DNA of 64,000 nt from Streptomyces cyaneochromogenes (GCF_003963535.1 NZ_CP034539.1:2418001-2482000); one strand, 5' to 3'. Positions 50,996 to 59,331 are shown, counted from the stretch's first letter. The notes: generated by a model from the letters alone, not told the origin. Program-made: numbers and translations.

Positions 50996-52042
50996 TCAGG
51001 CGGAGGCCCGCACGACCAGCTCGGGGATGACCCAGGCATCCGCGCCGCTCATCGGCTCCTCGCCCGCCCGCAGCCGAGCCAACTGCTCGACAGCCAGCCG
51101 ACCGAGCCGCCGTTTGTCGATGTGCAGAGTGGTCAGGGCGGGCTCCACCAACTCTCCTAGCGACAGTCCGTCGAACCCCAGGACGGCAAGGTCGTGCGGG
51201 ACCCGGCGGCCGCGACGCCGGGCGGCACGCATGGCGCCGACGGCGATGAGATCGTTGAAGCCGAACACGGCGGTGATCTCGGGCCGCTCGTCCAGCAGCC
51301 CTTCCATGCCGGCCTCGCCCCCCGCCACGCTGTGCTCGTCACACAGCGCGATCCAGTCGTCGTCGACGGGCAGGTCGTGCCGCCGGGCCTCCTTCAGGAA
51401 GGCCTCCCGTCGCGGGCCGGGGCCGTAGACGCCGTCCAGCATGCCGATCCTGCGGTGACCCGCCGCCACCAGGTGCGCCATGCCCTGTTCGAGCCCTGCG
51501 GCGGCGTCGATCCCCACGGCCGCGAAGCGGGTCTGCTGCGGGCCGCGCTCCAGCAGCACCAGCGGTACGCCGCCCAGGTGCCGGGCCAGCACGTCGTCAG
51601 GGTTCTTGAAGTAGCCGACGACCGCGTCCGCCTGGTGGGAGAGCACGTCGAGCGCCTCCCGCTCCCGGGCGTCGTCGGTGCGCGTGTCCCATACGACCAC
51701 CTGCCAGTCGCGCTGCTCGGCGGCCTCCAGCACCCCGGCTGCCACCTCGGGGAAGAAGGGGTTCATCAGATCCGGGATCACCAGCCCCGCCGTCACGGTC
51801 CCCTTCCGGACGAGGCCGCGCGCGAACCGGCTCGGCCGGTAGTCCAGCAGCCGCGCCGCCTCCAGGACACGCTCCTTCGTGCCCGGGTCGATCTCGCCCT
51901 TGTCGTTCACCGCGCGGGAGACGGTCTGGCGCGACACTCCGGCCAGTTGGGCGACGTCGTGGATCGTGGCCCGGCGGCGAGGGCCGTCGGTCCGGTCGAC
52001 ACTCGGCTCCCTCTGCTGATCGTCCGCCAACACGCTGTGCAC
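50996..52042 (-). CDS. LacI family transcriptional regulator
   Basis: A 348-residue regulator. The N-terminal HTH and hinge are ATIHDVAQLAGVSRQTVSRA and LDYRPSRFARGL; the C-terminal periplasmic-binding-type domain has GLVIPDLMNPFFPEVAAG, ERGPQQTRFAAVGID and DLAVLGFDGLSLGEL. GTG 52030 is an alternative start. It is not adjacent to a sugar operon, so its target is open. The LacI-like palindrome at 33385 is one possibility, without direct support. Confidence 0.9.
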   Translation of the reverse strand: MHSVLADDQQREPSVDRTDGPRRRATIHDVAQLAGVSRQTVSRAVNDKGEIDPGTKERVLEAARLLDYRPSRFARGLVRKGTVTAGLVIPDLMNPFFPEVAAGVLEAAEQRDWQVVVWDTRTDDAREREALDVLSHQADAVVGYFKNPDDVLARHLGGVPLVLLERGPQQTRFAAVGIDAAAGLEQGMAHLVAAGHRRIGMLDGVYGPGPRREAFLKEARRHDLPVDDDWIALCDEHSVAGGEAGMEGLLDERPEITAVFGFNDLIAVGAMRAARRRGRRVPHDLAVLGFDGLSLGELVEPALTTLHIDKRRLGRLAVEQLARLRAGEEPMSGADAWVIPELVVRASA

Positions 52043-52125
52043 TGTATCCGGCCAGGTGGGCGCCAGGGCAGGGCTCCGTATCGCGAGGGTGGCCCGGTCC
52101 CTGCACAGCGAATCCCCCGAGCCTC

Positions 52126-53154
52126 CTAGAACAGCGCGCTGTACGCGTTCAGCGCCGGCTGTCCGCCGAGGTGGGCGTAGAGCACCGTGGAGTCCGACGC
52201 GATCTCGCCACGGCCCACCAGGTCGATCATCCCGGCCATCGACTTCCCCTCGTACACAGGGTCCGTGACCATCCCCTCGGTCCGCGCGGCGAGCCGCATC
52301 GCCTCCAGCGTGGTGTCGTCCGGGACGCCGTACGTGCCCGCGTGGTACCGCTCGTCGAGTTCGATGTCGGCCTCGGTCAACTCACGCTTGACGCCGATGA
52401 GTCGGCCGGTGGTGTCGGCGATCCGGGCGATCTGCGCGCGGGTGGTGGCGGGCTTGGCCGAGGCGTCGATGCCGAGGACGCGTCGCGGGCGGCCGCCCGC
52501 CTCCTCCAGGGCGGCGAAGCCGGCGACCATGCCCGCCTGGGTGGAGCCGGTCACGGAGCACACGATCACCGTGTCGAAGAAGACGCCCGACTCCCGCTCC
52601 TGCTCGGCCACTTCATACGCCCACCGCGCGAACCCCAGCCCGCCGAGCGGATGGTCGGAGGCGCCGGCCGGGATGGCGTACGGCTTGCCGCTCGACTCCT
52701 CCACCTCCCGCAGCGCCTGCTCCCAGCTCTCCTTGAAGCCGATCCCGAACCCGGCCCGCACCAGGCGTACGTCGGCTCCGGCGAGCCTGCTGACGAGGAT
52801 GTTGCCGACCTTGTCGTAGACGGCGTCGGGCCAGTCCACCCAGCTCTCCTGGATCAGCACGCACTTGAGACCGGCGCGCGCGGCGACCGCGGCGACCTGG
52901 CGGGTGTGGTTCGACTGCACGCCCCCGATCGAGACGAGGGTGTCGCAGCCCTGCGCGAGCGCGTCGGCGACCAGGTACTCCAGCTTGCGGGTCTTGTTGC
53001 CGCCGTACGCGATCCCGGAGTTGCAGTCCTCGCGCTTGGCCCAGAGGGAGGCCCCGCCGAGGTGGGCGGTCAGGCGCTCCAGGGGGTGCACGGGGGACGG
53101 GCCGAAGAGGAGGGGGTAGCGGTCGTACGAGGGAAACGGCTCGGAAAGGGACAT
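52126..53154 (-). CDS. acdS: 1-aminocyclopropane-1-carboxylate deaminase
   Basis: A 342-residue fold-type II PLP enzyme that converts the plant ethylene precursor ACC to 2-oxobutyrate and ammonia. It matches ACC deaminase over its length: [20 protein letters not shown] with the PLP Lys54, [11 protein letters not shown] with Ser81, Tyr in AGTYGVP (275), and the ACC-specific pair Tyr301-Glu302 in DPVYEGKSM plus Leu329 in [11 protein letters not shown]-cysteine desulfhydrases differ at the last two. It lies 38 bases after a GntR regulator on the same strand. Together with the pectinases it points to a plant-associated life. Confidence 0.9.
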   Translation of the reverse strand: MSLSEPFPSYDRYPLLFGPSPVHPLERLTAHLGGASLWAKREDCNSGIAYGGNKTRKLEYLVADALAQGCDTLVSIGGVQSNHTRQVAAVAARAGLKCVLIQESWVDWPDAVYDKVGNILVSRLAGADVRLVRAGFGIGFKESWEQALREVEESSGKPYAIPAGASDHPLGGLGFARWAYEVAEQERESGVFFDTVIVCSVTGSTQAGMVAGFAALEEAGGRPRRVLGIDASAKPATTRAQIARIADTTGRLIGVKRELTEADIELDERYHAGTYGVPDDTTLEAMRLAARTEGMVTDPVYEGKSMAGMIDLVGRGEIASDSTVLYAHLGGQPALNAYSALF

Positions 53155-53192
53155 GGGGTGCCTCCAGGGCTCCGGCGTCTGTGGTCTCGGCG

Positions 53193-53840
53193 TCAGTCGA
53201 AGTCGGCCAGGTCGGCGAGGGTGCGCCAGATCTCCGCCGTGACGCGGACCGCGGCGTCCACCTCCCCGGCGGCGCACGCCTCGATCAGCCGCTCGTGCAG
53301 CCCGGCCGAACGGCAGGTGCCGCCCTCGCCGAAGCGCCGGCGCTCCAGGCGGCGGATGAGCGGGGTGTAGCGGGCGACCGTGGCGGCGGCCGCGCGGTTG
53401 CCGCTCACCCGTACCAGGACGTCGTGCAGTTCGTCGTCGGCCCGCAGGGCGAGGTCCACCTCACCGGTCGTGACGGCGGCGGCGAAGCGCTCGTTGGCGG
53501 CACGCATGATCTCCACGTCCGCGGCCATCAGCCGGGGCACGGCGACCCGCGTCACCAGCTCGTGCATGGCGCCGACCACGGCGGCCGCGTCCCGTACGTC
53601 GGCGGCCACGACCGGCGTCACGCGCGTGTAGCTCTGCGGCTTGCTCTCCAGCAGCCCCTCGTCCACGAGCCGCGAGAACGCCTCGCGCACCGGCGCCCGG
53701 GACAGCCCGAGCCGCTCGGCGAGATCGGCGTCCCGCACCACCGCGCCGGGCTCGATCTCCCCGGCCACGATGGCGTCCCGGATCGCTTCGTACGCCCGGT
53801 CCCTGAGCAGGGTCCGGCTCACGGGTCGTATCGCCTCCAC
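53193..53840 (-). CDS. GntR (FCD subfamily) regulator next to ACC deaminase
   Basis: A 215-residue regulator. [23 protein letters not shown] and [15 protein letters not shown]; the FCD domain has [10 protein letters not shown] and HERLIEAC with metal-binding His residues. It starts with GTG at 53840, next to a palindrome at 53841-53865 and with no ribosome site, so it may be translated from a leaderless mRNA. It and acdS are spaced as one operon, and it is the natural regulator of acdS. Confidence 0.88.
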   Translation of the reverse strand: MEAIRPVSRTLLRDRAYEAIRDAIVAGEIEPGAVVRDADLAERLGLSRAPVREAFSRLVDEGLLESKPQSYTRVTPVVAADVRDAAAVVGAMHELVTRVAVPRLMAADVEIMRAANERFAAAVTTGEVDLALRADDELHDVLVRVSGNRAAAATVARYTPLIRRLERRRFGEGGTCRSAGLHERLIEACAAGEVDAAVRVTAEIWRTLADLADFD

Positions 53841-53865
53841 GAACTGAAATGTTAGATGTCAGTTC
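53841..53865. promoter_or_regulatory. Putative operator at the GntR/acdS operon start
   Basis: GAACTGA (53841-53847) and TCAGTTC (53859-53865) are a perfect 7-bp inverted repeat around ATGTTAGATG, AT-rich for this genome. It touches the GTG start of the GntR gene. FCD regulators commonly bind sites built on GT-N(x)-AC halves such as TGTTAGA. Confidence 0.55.
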
Positions 53866-53893
53866 GGCCCCGGACAAGGGTCCGGACAAGGGT

Positions 53894-53924
53894 GTGGCCC
53901 GCACCCCCGTGAAGTGCGGGCCAC
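53894..53924 (-). terminator. Hairpin terminator after the Ro60-like gene
   Basis: A perfect 11-bp stem GTGGCCCGCAC (53894-53904) and GTGCGGGCCAC (53914-53924) with a 9-base loop, about 43 bases after the TROVE gene stop on the minus strand. Confidence 0.7.
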
Positions 53925-53966
53925 GGCCCAAGGGCACGCTCCGAGCTCAGGCCCAGGCCTCAGTCC

Positions 53967-55550
53967 TCAGGCCGCCCAGGGCCAGTCGGCGTCCCGAGCG
54001 CTCTCGAGCAGCGGAACCATCCGGAAAGCGGCGTCCGACAGACCGCCGAAGGTGTGCCGGTTCGCCTTCCCCGACGGGCCGTGGCCCGCCCGGTAGCCGG
54101 CGAGGTTCCAGGTGTAGACCGGCACGTCGGCGGGGACCTGCTGGGTCGGGTCGCCGTGCCGGTTGTGCGTGTACTGCTCGTCGGTGACGATCAGCACCCG
54201 GTCCTGCCCCCGGTAGTGCGCGCGGACCGCCGAGGTGGTGTCCGTGCCGCCCAGGTCACCGAAGCGGCCCAGGATCTTGAGCACGGACTCGCCCTTGCCG
54301 AAGGTCAGGCGTCGGCTCGTGGTGCCGAACTCGACGAGGTCCGCGTCCTTCGCGCGCAGCGCCAGCGCCGTGCCGAAGATCGCCGCCGCGTCGGCCCGGT
54401 TGAGCTCCGAGCGGTCGGACAGCGGCGACCAGAACATCGAGCCCGAGCGGTCGACGAGCACCAGTGTCCGGCCGGGCAGCGCCGGTACGTTCGCCAGCGA
54501 GTGGCCGAGCGCCTGCTCCAGCGGGTACGCCCAGCGCAGCGAGGGCGCGTGCTGGTACGCGGCGAGGTACCGGAAGGGGAACTGCCGCGACCGCGCGACC
54601 TCCGCCGGGTCACTGATCCGCGCGGCGACCTGGGCGGCCACCTCGTCCGAGACGCCGGCCTGGTCGAAGTTCCGCAGGTTCCGTACGAGCGCCATGGCAC
54701 CCATCGACGGAATCACGGCCTCCCAGGCCTCCTTGTCCATCGGCCCCTGAAGCCAGCCCGCCAGCGCCTCCCACGTCATCCCGGCCGCCGCGAGCCGCTC
54801 GGCGCCGCCGGCCGACCGGACCACCGCACGCCGTTCCCCGACGGGCACCGCCATCAGCTCGCGGTGCGCGACCAGCGTGCGGTTGGAGTCGGGCGGCAGC
54901 GCGGTGTCCGGGTTGTGCCGGCGGTCGAGGGCGTACTGGAACAGCTCGCCCTGCCACGACTTGTCCGGGTCCGGTGCCGCGTGCACCAGGTTGAGGACGT
55001 CGCCGAAGCGGTAGCCCTTGGACGCGGTGTCGTACTTCAGCAGCGACTTGCCGCTGTACAGACGCCGTACGGCGTCGGCGATGCCGCGCTTGACGGGCTT
55101 CGGGACGCTGCGCCCGTACGTCGCCGTCCAGTACGCGAGCAGTTCGCCGGGCTCGTCGGGCCGCTGGAGCACGGAGTCGACGACCTGCCGGTTCGAGGGA
55201 CCCTCGGTGGCCCCTGCCTCCAGGCGTGCCTTCACGTACTCGGCGGCGCCCACGACCGACGCCGTACGGAGATTGCCCGCGCCGCGCAGCCAGCCGAGCA
55301 GACCGGCCGTCCAGGCCGGGTCGGTGACGGCGAGCTCGCGCACGAGGGTGGCGAACCGGTCGTCGCGGTCGGCGCCGCTCTCGTAGAAGGTCTGCTGCGA
55401 GACGAAATTGGCCACGGCGAGCAGAAAGAGCTCGGAGCGCGGGTCACGCTCCTGGCCGCGGCCGCCCTCGTAGGTGCGGAGCACACGTCCCGTCGACGTC
55501 ACTCGCGAAGTGGGACGCGCCTTGGCCGCCCGCGTGTTGAATCGCGCCAT
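53967..55550 (-). CDS. rsr: TROVE-domain Ro60-like RNA-binding protein (Rsr)
   Basis: A 527-residue Ro60 orthologue. The HEAT-like TROVE ring covers about residues 20-355 (PRSELFLLAVANFVSQQTFY, DPAWTAGLLGWLRGAGNLRT, GLLGWL repeats), followed by a vWA domain with an intact MIDAS, DRSGSM at 367-372. Ro proteins bind misfolded RNA in the ring and Y RNAs on its outer surface; in bacteria they guide RNases in stress and RNA maturation. ATG 55550 has GGGGGA upstream. Its 450-base leader carries three Y RNA-like sequences on the same strand, so protein and RNAs form one locus. A hairpin follows the stop. Confidence 0.93.
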   Translation of the reverse strand: MARFNTRAAKARPTSRVTSTGRVLRTYEGGRGQERDPRSELFLLAVANFVSQQTFYESGADRDDRFATLVRELAVTDPAWTAGLLGWLRGAGNLRTASVVGAAEYVKARLEAGATEGPSNRQVVDSVLQRPDEPGELLAYWTATYGRSVPKPVKRGIADAVRRLYSGKSLLKYDTASKGYRFGDVLNLVHAAPDPDKSWQGELFQYALDRRHNPDTALPPDSNRTLVAHRELMAVPVGERRAVVRSAGGAERLAAAGMTWEALAGWLQGPMDKEAWEAVIPSMGAMALVRNLRNFDQAGVSDEVAAQVAARISDPAEVARSRQFPFRYLAAYQHAPSLRWAYPLEQALGHSLANVPALPGRTLVLVDRSGSMFWSPLSDRSELNRADAAAIFGTALALRAKDADLVEFGTTSRRLTFGKGESVLKILGRFGDLGGTDTTSAVRAHYRGQDRVLIVTDEQYTHNRHGDPTQQVPADVPVYTWNLAGYRAGHGPSGKANRHTFGGLSDAAFRMVPLLESARDADWPWAA

Positions 55551-55603
55551 GCTGAATTCCCCCGAATTCACTGTGGTTTTCGGAGGGAGGCGCAGCAAAA
55601 GGA

Positions 55604-55756
55604 GGGTGCCCGAGGTCGAAGTCGGTTGCGGTGCTTATAAACTGGCGCGTCTTCCGTTCCGCCACATCGACCTGGGTCGATGACGGGATTCGAACCCGCA
55701 CGAGGGGTGTCCCCCACCAGTTCCCGAAGTATCCGCCGCCTGCGCACCGGGCACCC
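55604..55756 (-). ncRNA. Y RNA-like gene 3 with a tRNA-Leu-type permuted tRNA mimic
   Basis: Ends pair perfectly over 9 bp (55748-55756 with 55604-55612). The Ro-binding-like box GGTGCGCAGGC lies at 55738-55748. Within it are: anticodon-stem halves ACTGG (55717-55721) and CCAGT (55641-55645); a class II variable arm, GGGG-ACA-CCCC (55704-55714); a T-arm with loop TTCGAAT (55683-55699); a 7-bp acceptor stem closed by a CCAG loop (55665-55682); and a D-arm (55647-55662). The acceptor is continuous, and the RNA ends come from the anticodon side, as in YrlA-type bacterial Y RNAs. Family assignment is from structure and position. Confidence 0.8.
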
Positions 55757-55770
55757 ACCATGAGCTGCGC

Positions 55771-55843
55771 CTCCCGAGATCAAGTCGGCGGCGGCAAGGG
55801 ATTCTTTTTGCAGAAGAAGTAGCCGCGGCCTGCGCACCGGGAG
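55771..55843 (-). ncRNA. Y RNA-like gene 2, short form without a tRNA module
   Basis: A 73-base segment whose ends pair as CTCCCG/CGGGAG (55838-55843 with 55771-55776). It has the same 5' box GGTGCGCAGGC (55828-55838), the same TACTTC at 55816-55821, and a matching 3' side (CCGACTTGATCT). The inner stem is GCGGC/GCCGC, capped by TTCTT-CTGCAAA-AAGAA. It lacks T- and D-arm sequences, so it resembles the simple stem-loop Y RNAs. Confidence 0.7.
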
Positions 55844-55860
55844 GTGCATGAAGTTGTGGT

Positions 55861-55997
55861 GTCCAGAGTTCAGGTCGGCGGAACCGACGTAGGTGCTCTA
55901 ACCCCTGAGCTACACCGGCGCGTTGTACCGGTGGCGGGACTCGAACCCGCGGCCGCCCCATTATGAGTGGAAGTAGGTCCTGCCTTCGCACCTGGAC
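55861..55997 (-). ncRNA. Y RNA-like gene 1 with a tRNA-Met-type permuted tRNA mimic
   Basis: Ends pair as GTCCAG/CTGGAC (55992-55997 with 55861-55866), then CAGG/CCTG. The box GGTGCGAAGGC at 55982-55992 is close to the GGTCCGAAGG of animal Y RNAs. The inside holds: an anticodon-arm-like hairpin with loop CTCATAA and CAT in the anticodon place (55956-55972); a T-arm GCGGG-TTCGAGT-CCCGC (55934-55950); an acceptor stem CACCGGT/GCCGGTG closed by a 7-base loop (55913-55933); TA at tRNA positions 8-9; and a canonical D-arm GCTCAGGGGTTAGAGC (55895-55910). Part order is circularly permuted, so it is not a normal tRNA gene. Confidence 0.8.
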
Positions 55998-56004
55998 GTT
56001 CATC

Positions 56005-56010
56005 ACTCTA
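56005..56010 (-). promoter_or_regulatory. -10 element for the Y RNA/rsr transcript
   Basis: TAGAGT on the minus strand (ACTCTA as printed) lies 8 bases before the first paired base of Y RNA 1. A clear -35 hexamer is not seen. It fits initiation at the 5' end of the first Y RNA. Confidence 0.5.
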
Positions 56011-56043
56011 GGAGGCGTGCCGCGGGACGGGCGAGCGAATTAA

Positions 56044-57492
56044 TTACCGTCGCTGACGCTTCCAGGGGCCGGTAATGGCCAGCATGATCCCCGGCGTCTG
56101 AATGCTGGCGTACAGCGTGCGGCCGTCGCACGAGAACGTGACGCCGGCGAACTCGCTGTACTCCGGCTCCTCGGCGGTGCCGATGTTCAGCTCGTTGCGG
56201 GCGATCGGGTAGGTGCGGCCGCTGTCGGTGGCGCCGAAGAGGTGCTGGACGCCCTCGCCGTCCTCGGCGAGGATCAGGCCGCCGTACGGGGAGACGGTGA
56301 TGTTGTCGGGGCCGTCGAAGGCGCCGTCCTCGGCGGGGTCGGGGTTGACGCCGAGGAGGACCTTCAGGGTCAGGGTGCGGCGCTTGGGGTCGTAGAACCA
56401 GACCTGGCCGTCGTGCTGGACAGGGCTCTCCGCGCGGGCGTACGAGGAGACGATGTAGGCACCGCCGTCGCCCCACCACATGCCCTCCAGCTTGCGGGCG
56501 CGGGTGATCTCGCCGGCGGCGAACTGCTTGCGTACGGGTGTGGTCTTCGCGTCGCGGTCGGGGACGTCCACCCAGTCGACGCCGTAGACCGTGCCGATCT
56601 TCGTGGCGCGGGAGAGGTCGTCGACGAACTTGCCGCCGGAGTCGAAGCATTTGGGGGCCTGCAGGACGCCCGCGTCGTCGGCCAGGGTGCGGAACCTGCC
56701 GCGGCCGTACTCGAAGCCCTTCGGCGGGGTCCAGCGGAAGAACAGGCCGTTGGGGCTCGCGGCGTCCTCGGTGAGGTAGGCGTGGCCGCGCCTGGGGTCG
56801 ATGACCACGGCCTCGTGGTCGTAGCGGCCGAAGAACTTCAGGGGCTTGGGGTTCTGGTTGGCCCGGCGGTCGCCGGGGTCGACCTCGAAGACGTAGCCGT
56901 GGTCCTTGGTCATGCCGTTGGTGCCGGCTCTGTCGGAGTTCTCCTCGCAGGTGAGCCAGGTGCCCCAGGGGGTGCGGCCGCCCGCGCAGTTGGTGGAGGT
57001 ACCGGCGATGCCGACCCACTCGGCGACCTGTCCGTCGGGGCGGACCTCGACGACCGTGCAGCCGCCGGACGCGGCGGGGTCGTAGACGAGGCCCTCGGTC
57101 AGCGGGACGGGGTACTTCCAGTTGGCGCGCGGGCCCTTCAGCTCGTGGTTGTTGACGAGGAGGGTGGTGCCGCGCGGCCCGTCGAAAGCGGCCGTGCCGT
57201 CGTGGTTGGAGGGCGTGAACTCGCCCGACTCCAGCTTCGTCTTCCCGCTGTGGGTGATGACGCGGTACTTGAACCCGGCGGGCAGCGCGAGGATGCCCTT
57301 GGGGTCCGGGAGCAGCGGTCCGTAGCCGACACCGCCACGTTGAGCGTCCGCGGACTCCTCGCTCGCGACCTCGGTGTCCGCGGACGCGAGCGCGTTCGGT
57401 GCGGTGGCGAGGACGCCGGCACTGCCCGCCAGCGCGACACCGGCACCGGTGATCGCGGAGTTCCTTGCGAAGTCCCTGCGGGTGAGCGACAT
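56044..57492 (-). CDS. phoX: PhoX-family secreted alkaline phosphatase
   Basis: A 482-residue protein with a twin-arginine leader (TRRDFARNSAITGAGVALAG). It has the PhoX/DUF839 beta-propeller: TTLLVNNHELKGPRANW, TNCAGGRTPWGTWLTCEE with the conserved Cys and Glu ligands, and FDGPDNITVSPYGGLILAED. PhoX enzymes release phosphate from monoesters outside the cell with Ca2+/Fe cofactors. ATG 57492 has AGGAGA upstream. A two-unit PHO box at 57559-57580 supports control by PhoR-PhoP and hence the phosphatase assignment. Confidence 0.88.
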   Translation of the reverse strand: MSLTRRDFARNSAITGAGVALAGSAGVLATAPNALASADTEVASEESADAQRGGVGYGPLLPDPKGILALPAGFKYRVITHSGKTKLESGEFTPSNHDGTAAFDGPRGTTLLVNNHELKGPRANWKYPVPLTEGLVYDPAASGGCTVVEVRPDGQVAEWVGIAGTSTNCAGGRTPWGTWLTCEENSDRAGTNGMTKDHGYVFEVDPGDRRANQNPKPLKFFGRYDHEAVVIDPRRGHAYLTEDAASPNGLFFRWTPPKGFEYGRGRFRTLADDAGVLQAPKCFDSGGKFVDDLSRATKIGTVYGVDWVDVPDRDAKTTPVRKQFAAGEITRARKLEGMWWGDGGAYIVSSYARAESPVQHDGQVWFYDPKRRTLTLKVLLGVNPDPAEDGAFDGPDNITVSPYGGLILAEDGEGVQHLFGATDSGRTYPIARNELNIGTAEEPEYSEFAGVTFSCDGRTLYASIQTPGIMLAITGPWKRQRR

Positions 57493-57558
57493 GGTGTCTC
57501 CTGTGACAGTGGGTGCCGTGGAGGGTGGCGGACTTCGAGACGGCGCAACGGTCCCGCG

Positions 57559-57580
57559 TACGTCTGAACACCAGTTGAAC
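57559..57580 (-). promoter_or_regulatory. PHO box (PhoP-binding direct repeats) upstream of phoX
   Basis: On the minus strand two adjacent 11-base units, GTTCAACTGGT (57580-57570) and GTTCAGACGTA (57569-57559), share the GTTCA core in the spacing known for Streptomyces PhoP sites. It lies 67 bases upstream of the phoX start. Confidence 0.75.
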
Positions 57581-57589
57581 AACGCCCCA

Positions 57590-57650
57590 AGGGGCGCGGG
57601 CCTGTGTCAGATATGCGGCTCTGCCGCGTGGGTGCGAGCAACCACGACGA
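57590..57650. repeat. Dispersed Streptomyces intergenic repeat, copy 3
   Basis: Begins AGGGGCGCGGGCCTGTGTCA, then ATATGCGGCTCTGCCGCGTG and GTGCGAGCAACCACGACG. It aligns with the copies at 26530 and 31294. It lies just beyond the stop of the gene at 57672 and 10 bases upstream of the phoX PHO box. Confidence 0.65.
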
Positions 57651-57671
57651 GCCCGCACCCGCGAACCGAGC

Positions 57672-59105
57672 TCAACCCCCCTGCTGCGACCGCGCCTTGA
57701 ACGCGGCCTTCCGCGCTTCCTTCGCGACCTTCTTGTCCGGATGCAACCGCCCCATCGCCTCCAGCACGTCCGCGGTCGCCGGGTGGTCCACCCGCCAGGC
57801 CGCGGCGAAGAACCCGCTGTGCTGCGCGGCCAGCCCCTGCACCAGTTCCCTCAGCTCGTCGGAGTTCCCCTCCGCCGCCAGCTGCGCGGCGACCGTGTCG
57901 ACGGTCAGCCAGAACACCAGGTCCTGCGACGGCGCGGGCACGTCGGCGAACCCCGCCTCGCTCAGCCAGACCCGCGCCAGCCCGCCCAGCTCCGGATCGT
58001 CGAGGACCTCCCGCAGCGCCGGCTCGGCCTCCGCGCCCACCAGGGACAGGGCCTGCTGGCAGCGCAGGCGGCGCAGCGGCGCCCCGGCATCCAGCCCGCG
58101 GGCCGCCGCCAGCAACTCCCGCGCCGCGGCGAGGGGCTCGGGCCGGGCGGCCAGCCACTGCTCGGTCTCGGCCTGCGCGGCGGACTGCGGGTAGGTGGCC
58201 GTCCCGTCGAGCAGCGCGTCGGCGCCCTTGTCCGCGAGGTCGCCGACCGCGGGCGCCTCGAACCCGGCCTCCAGCAGCCGGGCCCGCAGCCCGTACCGCC
58301 CGAGCGGGGTCAGCCGCACCATGCCGTAGCGCGACACGTCGGTGTCGTCGACGGCGGTGGACGGTTCCTCGGCGTCCGCCATCAGCGCCTCGTCCACCGG
58401 CTGGTACTCCACCAGCCCGACCGGCTCCAGCAGCCGGAACTGGTCGTCGAGGCGCATCATCGCGTCCGACACCTGCTCCAGCACGTCGTTCGTGGGCTCG
58501 CCCATGTCGCTGGGCACGATCATCGACGCGGCGAGGGCGGGCAGTGGTACGGGCGCGTCGCCCGGGCCGTCCTCGCTGACCGTCAGCAGGTACAGGTTGC
58601 CGAGCACGCCGTCGAGGAACTCCGCCTCGGCCTCCGGGTCCCAGTCCAGCGAGGAGAGGTCGACCTCGCCGCCCGCGTCCATGGCGTCGACCAGGTCGTC
58701 GAGGTCGGGCACGCTCGCGTCCGCGAGCACCGTCTCCACCGCGCCGAGCCACACGCCGAGCACGTCCTGCGGCGAACCGCCGGTCAGTACGGCCAGATCC
58801 GCGCCGGCCGCGACGGTGCCCGCCTCCTCGTCGACGATCTCGACGAGTCCGGTGTCGACGGCCACCCGCCAGGCCTCACTGGCGTACGCGGCGGCGTCGT
58901 CGCCGCTCAGCCCCAGGACCTCGGCGGCGGCGGGCAGTTGCTCGTCGACGAGCCCGCCCCCGGCGTCGACCCGGGTGTCGGGCCCGGCCCAGCGGGCCAG
59001 CCGCGCGGCCCGGGCGAGCAACGGCGTGGACAGCGCGTCCCGCGCCAGCTCCGCTTCGGGGTGCAGCCGCACCGGCGGCAGTGGGGAGCGGGAGCTGTCT
59101 GACAT
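57672..59105 (-). CDS. Conserved-type acidic protein, 477 residues, unknown
   Basis: A soluble, Asp/Glu-rich protein with no signal peptide or membrane segment. ATG 59105 has AGGAG upstream. It begins RLHPEAELARDALSTPLLAR, followed by an HTH-like helical region, and the last about 200 residues resemble HEAT-like helical repeats (LRCQQALSLVGAEAEPALRE; HPATADVLEAMGRLHPDKKV). I recognise no named family; long proteins of this kind are common in Streptomyces. Six 10-base tandem repeats lie 36 bases upstream of its start. Confidence 0.72.
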   Translation of the reverse strand: MSDSSRSPLPPVRLHPEAELARDALSTPLLARAARLARWAGPDTRVDAGGGLVDEQLPAAAEVLGLSGDDAAAYASEAWRVAVDTGLVEIVDEEAGTVAAGADLAVLTGGSPQDVLGVWLGAVETVLADASVPDLDDLVDAMDAGGEVDLSSLDWDPEAEAEFLDGVLGNLYLLTVSEDGPGDAPVPLPALAASMIVPSDMGEPTNDVLEQVSDAMMRLDDQFRLLEPVGLVEYQPVDEALMADAEEPSTAVDDTDVSRYGMVRLTPLGRYGLRARLLEAGFEAPAVGDLADKGADALLDGTATYPQSAAQAETEQWLAARPEPLAAARELLAAARGLDAGAPLRRLRCQQALSLVGAEAEPALREVLDDPELGGLARVWLSEAGFADVPAPSQDLVFWLTVDTVAAQLAAEGNSDELRELVQGLAAQHSGFFAAAWRVDHPATADVLEAMGRLHPDKKVAKEARKAAFKARSQQGG

Positions 59106-59141
59106 CGGCTGGTTCTCCTAGGGCGTTCTGCATGGCCGTAC

Positions 59142-59201
59142 ACATCACGACGCATCACGACGGATCACGACGCTTCACAACGCATCACGACCCATCACGG
59201 C
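59142..59201. repeat. Six tandem 10-base repeats
   Basis: Consecutive decamers of the form GCATCACGAC (ACATCACGAC, GCATCACGAC, GGATCACGAC, GCTTCACAAC, GCATCACGAC, CCATCACGGC). The 10-base period is one helical turn, so the same face is presented six times. They lie in the divergent region between the gene at 57672-59105 and the nuclease. Confidence 0.7.
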
Positions 59202-59301
59202 TCGGCCGCCGTACATCGCGGCTCAACCGCTCAGCCTAGACGGATTTCCACCCATGCCGCCCGGTTCATCTCCCCGTCCGGCCACGTACATGGCCGAAAC
59301 C

Positions 59302-59331
59302 TTGACAAGTGACGTGACCAGGCAGGAGATT
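59302..59331 (+). promoter_or_regulatory. Promoter for the extracellular nuclease
   Basis: TTGACA at 59302-59307 is a perfect -35 hexamer; GAGATT at 59326-59331 (18-base spacing) is a weak -10. An inverted repeat starts immediately downstream. Confidence 0.5.

Noticed and set aside
55604..55997. Ordinary tRNA-Met and tRNA-Leu genes
   Set aside because: The T-arm precedes the acceptor and D-arm, and the acceptor strands are joined by a loop, so the order is permuted and no normal 5' and 3' tRNA ends exist.
55635..56006. A 123-codon open frame through the Y RNA region
   Set aside because: Its codons run across the T-arms, D-arms and paired ends of three RNA-like elements, with no ribosome site and no protein family; structure explains the sequence better.
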